In this document: piece by piece, positions 43,560-52,082 of the stretch
How positions within the stretch are numbered: position 1 is the stretch's first letter
How the letters are laid out: every line of letters begins with the position of its first letter
Source: Candidatus Tectimicrobiota bacterium
GTDB lineage: Bacteria; JACPUC01
Length of the DNA: 64,000 bases
Assembly: GCA_016192455.1 (NCBI GenBank)
Contig: JACPUC010000007.1
Coordinates: 194,720 to 258,719 of the forward strand
Direction: 5' to 3'
Notes under the pieces: generated by a model
What the model saw: only the letters and a program-made list of their open reading frames with translations
Told to the model about the DNA's origin: nothing
The model's database searches: none
Program-made: the position numbers and the translations under genes

Positions 43560-44579
43560 TTACGCTTCACGATCCACGCCGCCACGCTCCGCACCGTCAC
43601 CCTCCAGGTAGACGAGGGGATTGACGGCCCGGCCAGCGCGGCGCATCTCGAAGTGCACATGGGGGCCGGTGGAGCGACCTGTGGAGCCTGCCTCGGCAAT
43701 GACCTCTCCCTGCGCCACCCGCGCCCCCGGCCGCACATGGTTGCTCGCATTGTGGGAGTATTGCGTCGTGTAGCCGTCGCCATGGTCGATGATGATGGTG
43801 TTCCCGTGTCCCGGCTGCGCGCCGCTGAAGACGACGGTCCCGGCCTTGGCGGCGCGCACGCGCGCGCCCTCGGGCGCCGCGAGATCGACCCCTTGATGGA
43901 ACGCCAGCTTCGCCGTGTAGGGATCGTGGCGGACACCGAAGGCGGAGCTGATGGTGCCCTGCACGGGCAGGCGGTAACTCTGCGGCGGCGGGCTCACCTC
44001 GCCCGCGGCGGCTGGGGAGTGCGGCTCGTACGGCGGTTCCCCGGCCTCGCCCGCCGAGACTCCCTGTGGCGGCTCGGTCCAGGGCTCGGCTGGGAGGCCG
44101 GCCGGCGGCAGGGCGCCGCTGGCATGCTGGCGTGGCGCCGCGGCCCGGGACCCCTGCTGGAGCTGCTGCAGGAGGCGCTCTCCCAGCCCGAGACCGCCTT
44201 GCTTCGCCACCTCGGTGGCAACTTCCTGATCGAGGAGCGACTCGTAGATTTCCATCGACTGCCCCTGGCCGAAGAGGCTGCTGCGCTCGATCGTGGCGCG
44301 CATCTGCTGCAGCATGAAGTGGACGAAGAGCGCCTCGAACTTGTGGACCGCCTCGCGCAGCTCGGCGTCGTCCCCGCCTCCCTCCCGCCTTTGCAGTGCC
44401 TCGCTGAGATTGCGGCTGATCTCGTCGCCGCGGCTCGCGTCGAGCTGCTGCGCGAGGCCCCGCAGGTCGAACGAGCCGTTCTCCATGGTGGCAAGGTTTG
44501 CCACGCCTCCGCCTCCAGCCGCCGCCGGATCGCGGGGCCAGGCGCCGGGGTATGCCGCGCTTGCCTCGATGCGCGTCAT
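43560..44579 (-). CDS. FlgJ-type rod-binding domain fused to M23 (LytM) peptidase
   Basis: 339 residues from the ATG at 44579 with GGGAGG upstream. Residues about 65-145 are the rod-binding domain (LREAVHKFEALFVHFMLQQM, SMEIYESLLDQEVATEVAK). A proline-rich linker (about 150-200) leads to a LytM/M23 metalloendopeptidase (about 205-325) with the zinc ligands of FHQGVDLA (HxxxD) and GPHVHFEM (HxH). In enterobacterial FlgJ the partner domain is a glucosaminidase, which cuts glycan strands. Here an enzyme that cuts peptide crosslinks takes its place. The role is to open the wall for the growing rod. It has no signal peptide, as expected for export through the flagellar gate. Gene order flgI-flgJ-flgN is kept. 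Confidence 0.9.
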   Translation of the reverse strand: MTRIEASAAYPGAWPRDPAAAGGGGVANLATMENGSFDLRGLAQQLDASRGDEISRNLSEALQRREGGGDDAELREAVHKFEALFVHFMLQQMRATIERSSLFGQGQSMEIYESLLDQEVATEVAKQGGLGLGERLLQQLQQGSRAAAPRQHASGALPPAGLPAEPWTEPPQGVSAGEAGEPPYEPHSPAAAGEVSPPPQSYRLPVQGTISSAFGVRHDPYTAKLAFHQGVDLAAPEGARVRAAKAGTVVFSGAQPGHGNTIIIDHGDGYTTQYSHNASNHVRPGARVAQGEVIAEAGSTGRSTGPHVHFEMRRAGRAVNPLVYLEGDGAERGGVDREA

Positions 44580-44636
44580 GCGAACGTCGCCTCCCTGCCT
44601 CGTGGCGCCGGCCTCAGGCGCTCCGCCGCACCTGCG

Positions 44637-45893
44637 CTAGAGGACTTCGAGCTCGGCCTGCAGCGCCCCTGCGGCCCGAATCGCCTGGAAGACCGCGATC
44701 AAGTCGCGCGGCGTGACGCCGATGGCATTGAGCGCCTGCACAACCTCCGCGATAGTGACGCCGCGCGGCACCACCAAGAGGCGGGCATCCTGCTCTTTCA
44801 CCTCGATCTGGGTATCGGGTTTCACCTCGGTGGTCCCTTGCGAGAAGGGCAGCGGCTGCGACACCCGCGGCTGTTCCTTGATCTGGATGCTCAGGTTGCC
44901 GTGCGACACCGCCACGGTGGAGACGCGCACGTGCTCGCCCAGGACGACGGTGCCGGTGCGCTCATCGAGGATCACCCGCGCCCGCGAGTCGGGATCGCCC
45001 TCCAGCGCCTCGAGCTCGGCCAGGGTGCGGACGAGATCGCTGCGCATCGGCTCGGAGAGCGCCACCGTGATGGTCCCTGCATCGGCCGGCTGGGCCACCT
45101 CACCCTTGAAGCGCCGGTTGATGCTGCGGGCGATGCGGTCGGCCGTCGTGAAGTCGGGATCCCGCAGAGTCATCGTGATGGCGCGGCGCTCCGTGAACCC
45201 CACGCCGACCTCACGCTCGACGATGCCGCCTTGGGGAATCGTCGCCACGGTCGGATGATTCTTCGTTGCGGTGGCGCCCTGGCCACCGAAGGCGAAACCG
45301 CCGCCGATCGACAGCGGCCCCTGCGCCAGGACGTAGACGTTCCCATCGTGGCCGCGCAGCGGCGTTACCAGGAGGGTGCCTCCTTGCAGGCTCGTGGCGT
45401 TGCCGATGGAGGAGACCAGCACGTCAAGGCGCGTTCCCGCCTTGGCGAACGGCTGCAGCTTTGCGGTGACGATGACCGCGGCCACGTTGTCGGTGCGGAT
45501 CAGGTTCGGATCGATGCTCACGCCTTGGCGCTGCAGCATGTTCGCGAGCGTCTGGAACGTGAAGCCGGTGCTTCGGTCATCGCCGGTGCCGTTCAAGCCG
45601 ATGACGAGGCCGAAGCCGTTAAGCTGGTTCAGCCGCACCCCCTGGATGTCCACGAGGTCCTTCAAGCGCGCCGCCCAGGCCCCCCTCCCTCCCAGGAGAA
45701 CGAGCATGAGGAGGAGCGCGGTGCAGGCAGCCACACCTGGGCGCAGCGGCAGGTGAAGGAAGGCCGCCGACGCCCTGCGTCGCCGCTGCGTCGCCGGCGG
45801 CAGCGACCGCGTTGCGCGCGGCGGCTCCGCGGCGGGGCCCGCTCCGCGAGTCCCAGCGTCGTTAGAACGGCCAGATCTTATCGAAGAGCACAT
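44637..45893 (-). CDS. flgI: Flagellar P-ring protein FlgI
   Basis: Up to 418 residues. The ATG at 45893 lies inside the 3' end of flgH (32-base overlap) and gives a long basic leader before the membrane-crossing signal (VAACTALLLMLVLLGG, cleavage near AWA-ARL). A GTG about 50 codons later is an alternative. The mature protein starts RLKDLVDIQGVRLNQLNGFG and contains VIGLNGTGDD, FQTLANMLQRQGV and DARLLVVPRGVTIAEVVQALN, all FlgI landmarks. FlgI forms the periplasmic bushing in the peptidoglycan layer and is secreted by Sec. Cysteines are absent from the mature part, as far as I can see. Confidence 0.95.
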   Translation of the reverse strand: MCSSIRSGRSNDAGTRGAGPAAEPPRATRSLPPATQRRRRASAAFLHLPLRPGVAACTALLLMLVLLGGRGAWAARLKDLVDIQGVRLNQLNGFGLVIGLNGTGDDRSTGFTFQTLANMLQRQGVSIDPNLIRTDNVAAVIVTAKLQPFAKAGTRLDVLVSSIGNATSLQGGTLLVTPLRGHDGNVYVLAQGPLSIGGGFAFGGQGATATKNHPTVATIPQGGIVEREVGVGFTERRAITMTLRDPDFTTADRIARSINRRFKGEVAQPADAGTITVALSEPMRSDLVRTLAELEALEGDPDSRARVILDERTGTVVLGEHVRVSTVAVSHGNLSIQIKEQPRVSQPLPFSQGTTEVKPDTQIEVKEQDARLLVVPRGVTIAEVVQALNAIGVTPRDLIAVFQAIRAAGALQAELEVL

Positions 45894-46686
45894 GCAGGAA
45901 CCCCGGCTTCTGCTTGTCCGCTAGGAGACCCGCACCCGAGTAAGTGATGCGGGCATCGGCGATGGAGGTGGAGAGGATGCTGTTATCCGTCAGGACGTCC
46001 TCCGGGCGCACCATCCCACTCAGCATGATGTACTGCGTCTCCTGGTTGACGGTGATCTCGCGGTATCCCTCGATATAGAGGTTCCCGTTCGGGAGCACGC
46101 GGCGCACCGTGGCGCTGATCGTCGCCGTCAAGTTGTCGGTGCGCGAGGTGGCGCCGTCGCCCTCGAAGTCATTTTCCGTCTGGGCGCCGAGGAGCTCCTG
46201 CGCGGAAAGGTTGCGGTTCTTGCGCCGCAGCGACTCCATGAGGCCGAAGAGATGCGCCACCTGCAACGACTGCGAGGATTTCCGGCTGAGGTTCGTGCTG
46301 GCGCTCTTCGAGGCGCTGGAGGTCTCCACGATGCGCACCCTCAGGACATCCCCCACCCGGCGCGCCCGGATGTCTTCGAAAAGCACCGAGGTGCGGTTCT
46401 CGCCCCGCCAGAGCGACCCTTCGCTCGCCGCCGGCTGGGCGGGAGGCGCTTCTTGCGACATGACGAGGGGCGCCGGCCGCGGCAGGGCAGCCTCATTCAG
46501 ACCGCTCGTGAGACAGCCGGACGTGCCCACGAGGAGCGCCAGGAGGAGTCCGAGGAGCAACGCCGAGCGCGGGGCTCGATCAAAGGCCGCAGGCAGTCGT
46601 CCCGGGCCGGCCGGCGTGCCCAGGCTCCGCCGCCGCAATCGGCGCCACCGGCGCTGGAGCTCCGCGTTGAGTGGTCTTGTGTCCAT
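45862..46686 (-). CDS. flgH: Flagellar L-ring lipoprotein FlgH
   Basis: 274 residues from the ATG at 46686. A long basic N-region leads to the hydrophobic core ALLLGLLLALLVGTSGC, with a lipobox-like end and Cys58 as probable lipidation site. The mature part holds SLWRGENRTSVLFEDIRARRVGD, TISATVRRVLPNGNLYIEG, SGMVRPEDVLTDNSILSTSIADARI and YSGAGLLADKQKPGF, near-universal FlgH motifs. FlgH builds the outer-membrane ring, so this organism has an outer membrane. The signal N-region is unusually long (40 residues), so a later start is possible, but no better ribosome site was found. Confidence 0.95.
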   Translation of the reverse strand: MDTRPLNAELQRRWRRLRRRSLGTPAGPGRLPAAFDRAPRSALLLGLLLALLVGTSGCLTSGLNEAALPRPAPLVMSQEAPPAQPAASEGSLWRGENRTSVLFEDIRARRVGDVLRVRIVETSSASKSASTNLSRKSSQSLQVAHLFGLMESLRRKNRNLSAQELLGAQTENDFEGDGATSRTDNLTATISATVRRVLPNGNLYIEGYREITVNQETQYIMLSGMVRPEDVLTDNSILSTSIADARITYSGAGLLADKQKPGFLHVLFDKIWPF

Positions 46687-46692
46687 GCTGGG

Positions 46693-47802
46693 CTAGAACT
46701 CCACAACCACGGTCTTGGCATCGAGGACCTTGCCGATGACCTCGCGCTGCGAGCTGAGATTCACCGTGCGCACCTGTTCGCCGCGACGCGCATCGCCGAG
46801 CACCTTGCCGCGGGTGCGGACGGTTAACCCCGGCTTCTGGGCCAGGAGCGTCACGAGGTCGCCCCGACGCACCAGCGGCGGCACCTCGAGCATGTCGCGC
46901 CGTAGGATGACGAAGCTGCTGAGGGGTCGTTTGGCCTGCTGGCCGATGACCTCCTGGGGATCGTTGAAGACGCCGTTGGGCAGCGCGGCAAGATCAGCCT
47001 GCTCCACCCGCAGCATCTCCGCCCCGACGATCTCGCCCCGTTGCAGCGGCCGCAGCAAACGGACGACCTTGGCGCGCACGGTGATGGCGAGATTGACGTT
47101 GAAGCGCTTCACCGCCACACCATCGACAAGGGTGGCGACGGTGAGGGTGGTGGGCCCGCGGAAATCCTCCAGACCGCTCGCCGCGATCCGCAGCTCCACC
47201 TCGCCGTCCGGCAGGAGGATGGGCGTCGGCGCCGAAATCGGTCCGATCTCCACCTGCTCGGGTGCCCAGGGTATGGTGCGACGCAGAAAATCGCGCACGG
47301 CCTGTTCAAGGTCGTTCTGCTCGATCGTGGTGTAAGCCCGCAGCACCTCGATGTGCTCGGGAACCTCGAGGCTCGTGCTGTCCAGGGGGAAGCCGGCGCC
47401 GCGCAGGCGTGCCTCAACCTGCCTGCCATCGAAGCGCCGCGTCTGCCCCGGCAACGGCGCCTGGCCAAGTACTAAGCTCTGCCAGCGCTCGGCGCGCGCC
47501 GGCGTGCCCGCCTCGATCTGCGCCACATCGCCAAGGCGCACCTGATCACCCATCACGATGGCCGCTGCATTGACGGTGATCTTTGCCGCGGCCGTCGGCG
47601 CGGCCTGCGGCGCGGAGGGCGGCGCGATGGCAGCGCGGAGCGGCGGTGGCGGGGCGGGGCTCGGCGCGCCCGCCACCTCGCCGGCCGAGGCAGGGGCGGG
47701 CAGCAGCGCGAGGCCCAGGAACGCCGCCAGGGCGATCAGGGCGCCGAGGCGCAGGCGGCGCGGCTCCTTCCCGGCGGTCGCGTGCAGTTCGAGTGCGTGC
47801 AT
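46693..47802 (-). CDS. flgA: P-ring assembly chaperone FlgA
   Basis: 369 residues. The ATG at 47802 has AAGGG at better spacing than the ATG nine bases earlier. A signal peptide (RRLRLGALIALAAFLGLALL, to about ASAG) is followed by a proline-rich spacer and the FlgA/SAF region. Landmarks are RRFDGRQVEARLRGAG, the SAF domain RPLQRGEIVGAEMLRVEQADLA and the end GDARRGEQVRTVNLSSQREVIGKV. FlgA helps FlgI polymerise in the periplasm. It lies between flgG and flgH, 7 bases before flgH. Confidence 0.92.
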   Translation of the reverse strand: MHALELHATAGKEPRRLRLGALIALAAFLGLALLPAPASAGEVAGAPSPAPPPPLRAAIAPPSAPQAAPTAAAKITVNAAAIVMGDQVRLGDVAQIEAGTPARAERWQSLVLGQAPLPGQTRRFDGRQVEARLRGAGFPLDSTSLEVPEHIEVLRAYTTIEQNDLEQAVRDFLRRTIPWAPEQVEIGPISAPTPILLPDGEVELRIAASGLEDFRGPTTLTVATLVDGVAVKRFNVNLAITVRAKVVRLLRPLQRGEIVGAEMLRVEQADLAALPNGVFNDPQEVIGQQAKRPLSSFVILRRDMLEVPPLVRRGDLVTLLAQKPGLTVRTRGKVLGDARRGEQVRTVNLSSQREVIGKVLDAKTVVVEF

Positions 47803-47852
47803 AGGCTTCATCCCTTAGACGCCCGGCCCGAAGCATGGCGGGACTGCACCGG

Positions 47853-48635
47853 CTAGGTGCGGTTGCTGTACTGCAGCATCTCATCCGCCACGCGGATGAC
47901 GCGGGCGTTGAGCTCGTAGGCGCGCTGCGCCGAGATCATGCTGACGAGCTCCTCCGCGATGTTGACGTTGGAGTTCTCCAGGAACCCCTGGGCGACCGTC
48001 CCCAAGCCGTTGTTCCCCGGCGTCCCATTGACGGGCTGGCCGGAAGCCTCGCTCTGCTTATAGAGGTTGCGCCCCAGCGACAGGAGCCCAGCCGGGTTGA
48101 GGAAGGAGACGAGGGTGATCTTGCCGATCTCGGTGGGGCTGATCTGCCCGGCCTGGATGACGGAGACCGTGCCATCAGGACCGATGGCGACCTGGACGGC
48201 GTCGCCAGGGATCGTCAGCTCGGGCTGCAGGAGATAGCCGTCCGAGTTCACGATGCGCCCCTGCGAGTCACGCTTGAAGGCCCCGGAGCGGGAGTAAGCG
48301 ACATCGCCGCCCGGTTGCAGAATCTGGAAGAAGCCGCGCCCCTCGATCGCCAGGTCGAGCTCATTCTTCGTCTGCATGAAATCACCCTGGCTGAAGAGCT
48401 TCTGCGTGGCCACCGGACGTGTCCCCTGCCCCACCTGGATGCCGGTCGGCACCTGGGTGTCGCTCGAGGACGCGGTGCCGACGGCCCGCTCGGTCTGGTA
48501 GAGGAGGTCCTGGAAATCGCCGCGCACCCGCTTGAACCCCGTGGTGTTCACGTTCGCCAGGTTGTTCGCGATGATATCCACCCGAAGTTGCTGGGCTTCG
48601 ACGCCCGTGGCAGCGCTGAAGAGAGCTCGAATCAT
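47853..48635 (-). CDS. flgG: Distal rod protein FlgG
   Basis: 260 residues from the ATG at 48635 (GGGAGGTGTGAGCAG upstream). It has the rod/hook family N-terminus MIRALFSAATGVEAQQLRVD with NNLANVNTTGFKR, the central LDLAIEGRGFFQI, and the C-terminus EELVSMISAQRAYELNARVIR. The extended loop FQDLLYQTERAVG and overall length mark FlgG and not FlgF. FlgG forms the distal rod that crosses the P and L rings, encoded next door. Confidence 0.96.
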   Translation of the reverse strand: MIRALFSAATGVEAQQLRVDIIANNLANVNTTGFKRVRGDFQDLLYQTERAVGTASSSDTQVPTGIQVGQGTRPVATQKLFSQGDFMQTKNELDLAIEGRGFFQILQPGGDVAYSRSGAFKRDSQGRIVNSDGYLLQPELTIPGDAVQVAIGPDGTVSVIQAGQISPTEIGKITLVSFLNPAGLLSLGRNLYKQSEASGQPVNGTPGNNGLGTVAQGFLENSNVNIAEELVSMISAQRAYELNARVIRVADEMLQYSNRT

Positions 48636-48649
48636 CTGCTCACACCTCC

Positions 48650-49414
48650 CTAGCCGACCTTGCCGACCTCGTTGACGGTGCCCGAGGTGATGCCGTTGTT
48701 GCCGAGGATTTGCTGAATGCTCTTCTGGTACGTCTCGTAGGCCCGCTGGTACTCAATGAGGCGCACCATGCCCTGGATGGCATTGACATTGGAGCGCTCC
48801 AGGTAGCCCTGGTGCACGGTGATCCCCTTGGCTTTCTGCGTCGCGCGCTGGCTGGCGGGGAGGTAAAAGCCGTAGCTGGATTTGGCGGCTTGGTTGGGCT
48901 GGTTCAGGCTCACGAGCGCCAGTTTGGCGCGCTCCTCGCCATCCACCCGCAGGCGCCCATCGCGGTCGACGCTGATCTTGCTCCCGTTCACCGCCACGGG
49001 GCCGGAATCGCTCAGGAGTGGAAATCCCTCCTGGGTCACGATCTGACCTTGCTCATTGAGGCGGAAATTTCCGCCGCGGGTGTACTGCACCCCTTTCGGC
49101 GTCTGCACCGAGAAGAACCCTTCGCCTTGCAGGGCGAGGTCGAAGGCATTGCCCGTCTGCATCAGGGCGCCCTGGGAAAAGTCGATGAGCATCCTCGAGA
49201 AGCGCACGATCGTGGCCCGGTCGTTCCAGACTGCGCTCTGGGCGGCCTCGGGGCTGGCATCCGCCCGAACCGCGTCGCTGACGTAGAGGTCGAAGAGCGG
49301 GCGCTCCTCTTTGAAGGCGATGGTGTTCACATTGGCAAGATTGTGCGCCAGGATTTCCAGGTTGACCTCCTGGGCCATGCTGCCTGAGACTAAGGCGTAG
49401 AGACCTGTATCCAC
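48650..49414 (-). CDS. flgF: Proximal rod protein FlgF
   Basis: 254 residues from a GTG at 49414 with GGGAG eight bases upstream; earlier in-frame codons form a proline/arginine shadow. The start VDTGLYALVSGSMAQEVNLE with NNLANVN-like HNLANVNTIAFKE, then FDLALQGEGFFSVQTPKGV and the end YLERSNVNAIQGMVRLIEYQRAYETYQ are typical FlgF/rod motifs. It is the first gene of a flgF-G-A-H-I-J-N-K-L order and is led by a sigma-54 promoter at 49593-49608. Confidence 0.93.
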   Translation of the reverse strand: MDTGLYALVSGSMAQEVNLEILAHNLANVNTIAFKEERPLFDLYVSDAVRADASPEAAQSAVWNDRATIVRFSRMLIDFSQGALMQTGNAFDLALQGEGFFSVQTPKGVQYTRGGNFRLNEQGQIVTQEGFPLLSDSGPVAVNGSKISVDRDGRLRVDGEERAKLALVSLNQPNQAAKSSYGFYLPASQRATQKAKGITVHQGYLERSNVNAIQGMVRLIEYQRAYETYQKSIQQILGNNGITSGTVNEVGKVG

Positions 49415-49592
49415 CCAAGGTTCTCCCACCGCTGGAGGCCGGTCGTCGTATCGCGGGGCACGCGCCCCACTCGTCAGCCCCAAGCCGGCAACACGCTCCA
49501 CGATGTGCAGCGAACGGACGACGTGGAGGACCCTGGTAGGGTGTGGCCGGTGGCCCTGCGCGGGGCGCGTCCCTCTTCTCCTCGGAGCGGGT

Positions 49593-49608
49593 TGCAAGGC
49601 AGGTGCCA
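49593..49608 (-). promoter_or_regulatory. Sigma-54 promoter upstream of flgF
   Basis: Minus-strand TGGCACCTGCCTTGCA matches TGGCACG-N4-TTGCW at 11 of 12 fixed positions with exact GG-N10-GC spacing. Start of transcription would be near 49582, leaving a 168-base leader before flgF. It lies in the 475-base gap 49415-49889, which otherwise shows no gene. Confidence 0.8.
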
Positions 49609-49867
49609 AAGACGGGCCGGGAAGTGCGACTCGGAGCCGGGCGCGGTTTGGCAAGCTGGGCGGAGGGCTGTGGCGCCGGCTGCAACGGCTGCGGCGTCCG
49701 GGCGGAGCGCCTCGCGCCGGTGCCGCCTGGCGCCGCAGCGCGGGGGGGGACGGGGCGGGGGATGTCGTCTCCACCCGGGCCGCGTCAAGGCAATCCGCGG
49801 CTGCCTTGACGCGCCTGTGTCGGAGGGAGGATCGGAACCGTCTACCGCTGCCGCGGATCACGATCTC

Positions 49868-49885
49868 TGCCTAGCGGCCTAGGCA
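49868..49885 (-). terminator. Weak hairpin after flhB2
   Basis: TGCCTA at 49868-49873 pairs with TAGGCA at 49880-49885 around a 6-base loop, a few bases past the flhB2 stop codon at 49890. There is no T-run. It could separate the fliK-flhB2 and flgF transcripts. Confidence 0.3.
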
Positions 49886-49889
49886 TTTC

Positions 49890-50213
49890 TTACCTGTCGG
49901 GGGGAGCGAGAGCACTGACGATGGTCCCTGGTGCGAGACGTTCGACAAACTCGCCCAGCGAGCCCAACACAACGATGGTAAGGGCCACGAGATCCTCGGG
50001 AAACTCGCCGTTTGCCCCCGCCGCGAGGAGAAGCCGCAGGAGGTCCAGGTCAGCCGCAACAGGGATGCCGCGGGCGCCGGCTCGGCGGGCGAACTCCGCC
50101 GCGTTCTCCGTTTCCCCTCGTCCTGCGGAGGCTGCTCCGCCCGAGGCGCTGCCTGACGCGGCGCGCCCGTCCGGGGGGGCGGCGCGAGGGGTATCATAGC
50201 GCTGGCTCGGCAT
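49890..50213 (-). CDS. FlhB-like C-terminal domain protein (FlhB2/FhlB-type)
   Basis: 107 residues from the ATG at 50213, four bases after the fliK stop. It opens MPSQRYDTPRAAPP and has ARRAGARGIPVAADLDLLRLLLAAG followed by FPEDLVALTIVVLGSLGEFV. This matches the globular cytoplasmic half of FlhB after its cleavage site (RYD..AP, G-(I/V)-P-V, LA..LL, IP.EL). It lacks membrane helices and the NPTH autocleavage motif. Such short FlhB homologues sit behind fliK in many proteobacteria and some other phyla, where they are thought to bear on hook-length or substrate switching. A full FlhB is encoded at 61127-62194. Confidence 0.8.
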   Translation of the reverse strand: MPSQRYDTPRAAPPDGRAASGSASGGAASAGRGETENAAEFARRAGARGIPVAADLDLLRLLLAAGANGEFPEDLVALTIVVLGSLGEFVERLAPGTIVSALAPPDR

Positions 50214-50217
50214 CGGT

Positions 50218-51372
50218 TCACACCTTCAGGTTGATCAGTTCGAGCCCGGCCTGGGCGACAGCGGCAGGGCCGCGCCGCGCCAGACTCTCCTCCTCGAGCA
50301 CCTCCACCCGCACCTCCCCAAGCTGCAGCTCCAGGCTCTCCAGGCGTCGCCTCAGGATGCCTACGAGCGCCTGCAAGGGGACGAGGAGCCGCACCGAATC
50401 CGTGGCGACCCGGCCGCTGAGCTGACGCCGCGCGAAATCGACCCGCAGCTCCACGACGACGCGGCCGCTCCCCTTCAGCTCGAGGCTGAAGAGGAGGTGA
50501 TAGGCGCGCCCCGCACGGCTCTCGTCGAGCGGCGGCGCCTCTTCTCCTGGCGGTTCCTCAACCTCGATCGTGACGCCGATGAGCTGATCGAGGAGGCCAA
50601 GGGGCACCTGGAAGCGACGTCTCCTGCCCCCGCCGCGCTCCCGCCCCAAAGCATCGAGGAGCTGCTGGGCCTGCAACGCCTGGAGAAATCCATCAACCGC
50701 GAACATCTGCCGCTGCAGCGCAAGCTGGGCAAGGGCATCACGCTCTTCCAGGGAGGCGCGCATGAGCAAGAGGAGGCCCTTGAGATCGCTCTCGACCAGC
50801 GCTCGCGCCGCCGCGGCATCCGCATCGCCTCGCAGCAGCGCCGCAAGCCGCGCCTCGTAGTGCATCCCCGAACCCAGGAGGAGCTGGCGGAACTTCGCCG
50901 GCGTCATGTCCCCTGACGTTGAGAAGATGAGGGAGTGGAGGAGCGCTGAGAGCTTGGCAACCTGCGCGGCGAGGTCGGGGGGAAGCCTGGCTGGCTCCAC
51001 CGCACGAAGCTGGGCGGCAAGCTGCTGCAGGATTTCTTCGTGGGGACGCCAGGCCGGCAAGCTGGTGCGCAGCGCCTGGATGAGAGGCTGGAGCAGCGGC
51101 ACGCCCGCCGCGCCGTTCGGCGTCACCAGGCGCAGGAGGATCGTCGGCTGGAGCTGAACGACCTGCAGCTTGATCTGCTCGCCCTGCCGCAAGGCGACCA
51201 GGGACTGCGCCGGAACCGTCAGCCCCTTGATCTCCAGGCTTACGGCGCCGGACTCGTCCGCCTGACGGACGACCGCCGTAAACTCCTCCGCCGGGCGCAG
51301 GGAAGCCTGGCGCCCGTCTCGCATGAGGAGGAGCGCCGTTGCCGTGGTGCTTGCGGAGATGCCGTCGAGCAT
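50218..51372 (-). CDS. fliK: Hook-length control protein FliK (divergent)
   Basis: 384 residues from the ATG at 51372. The N-terminal half is low in conserved motifs and helix-rich. The last 110 residues (LLFSLELKGSGRVVVELRVD, RQLSGRVATDSVRLLVPLQALVGILRRRLESLELQLGEVRVEVLE) match the Flg_hook domain that contacts FlhB to stop hook growth. The usual long Pro/Ala/Thr ruler is not obvious. The adjacent flhB2 supports the assignment. The hook genes flgD and flgE, often next to fliK, are not in this window. Confidence 0.82.
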   Translation of the reverse strand: MLDGISASTTATALLLMRDGRQASLRPAEEFTAVVRQADESGAVSLEIKGLTVPAQSLVALRQGEQIKLQVVQLQPTILLRLVTPNGAAGVPLLQPLIQALRTSLPAWRPHEEILQQLAAQLRAVEPARLPPDLAAQVAKLSALLHSLIFSTSGDMTPAKFRQLLLGSGMHYEARLAALLRGDADAAAARALVESDLKGLLLLMRASLEERDALAQLALQRQMFAVDGFLQALQAQQLLDALGRERGGGRRRRFQVPLGLLDQLIGVTIEVEEPPGEEAPPLDESRAGRAYHLLFSLELKGSGRVVVELRVDFARRQLSGRVATDSVRLLVPLQALVGILRRRLESLELQLGEVRVEVLEEESLARRGPAAVAQAGLELINLKV

Positions 51373-51611
51373 GCCGAGCCCCGCTCAGGTTGGCGGTGCC
51401 ATCGGGAGCTGCTTAGCCGGAGCCTGGCGGGAGCGCGCGGGACCGAGGCGCAGCACCACGAGGCGCGCCTGGCACGCCGAGGGAAGAGTGCCCCGGCCGC
51501 CTCGGCGCCGCCTCAGCACCGGAAGCTCCTGGCGGGAAAACGGCGCAGAAGGAGAGGCTGGCGTGCCCGGACGCTCCTGGAGCGAAGCCCGCGGCGACCC
51601 TCCCCGGCACC

Positions 51612-51875
51612 TCAGGCAACGAGGTTGATGCCAGCGGCATGGCCTGGAGCCGCTTGCTGCTCCGCAGCGGTGGGCGGTGGAGAGGCAGTCGAAGGGGAGT
51701 CCCCCTCCTTGCCGGCGCCCGGCGCCTGCTGCTCTTCCCGCTCCTGCTCCTCATCCTCCAGGGTCTCGAGCACGAAGCGACGATCGGGGCGTGTTTCGCG
51801 CTTCTTCTCGGCGGAGGTGACGCGCTGGTCGCGGGGCGGAGGAGGAATGACCTCACGCTGGATGCCACTGATCAT
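51612..51875 (-). CDS. Small uncharacterised protein upstream of fliK
   Basis: 87 residues from an ATG at 51875 with AAGGGAG ten bases upstream. The sequence is charged in the first half (DQRVTSAEKKRETRPDRRFV, then a Glu/Asp/Gln-rich run) and Ala/Pro/Ser-rich after. It is probably disordered and has no known domain. A sigma-54 promoter 197 bases upstream makes it the first gene of the fliK transcript. The tyrosine-free, basic-acidic pattern recalls small flagellar-operon hypotheticals, but no family is recognised. About 240 bases separate it from fliK. Confidence 0.5.
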   Translation of the reverse strand: MISGIQREVIPPPPRDQRVTSAEKKRETRPDRRFVLETLEDEEQEREEQQAPGAGKEGDSPSTASPPPTAAEQQAAPGHAAGINLVA

Positions 51876-52082
51876 GGTTCTGGCACTCCCTTCGGCGCCG
51901 TGGCTGCCGCAGCCCTCCTGGGGGAGGCTGGATCAGCCGGGCGCCTCGCTGCATGGGGAGGAGCGCCACTCGTCGGGTCACACCATCCATCTCTTGCAGC
52001 ACGCCGGCGCGGGCCGGGCGGAGCCTGCTACCGCCCTCTCCCCCTGCCGTGTGGCGCACCCTCTTCGTTTCAAGAGTACCTT

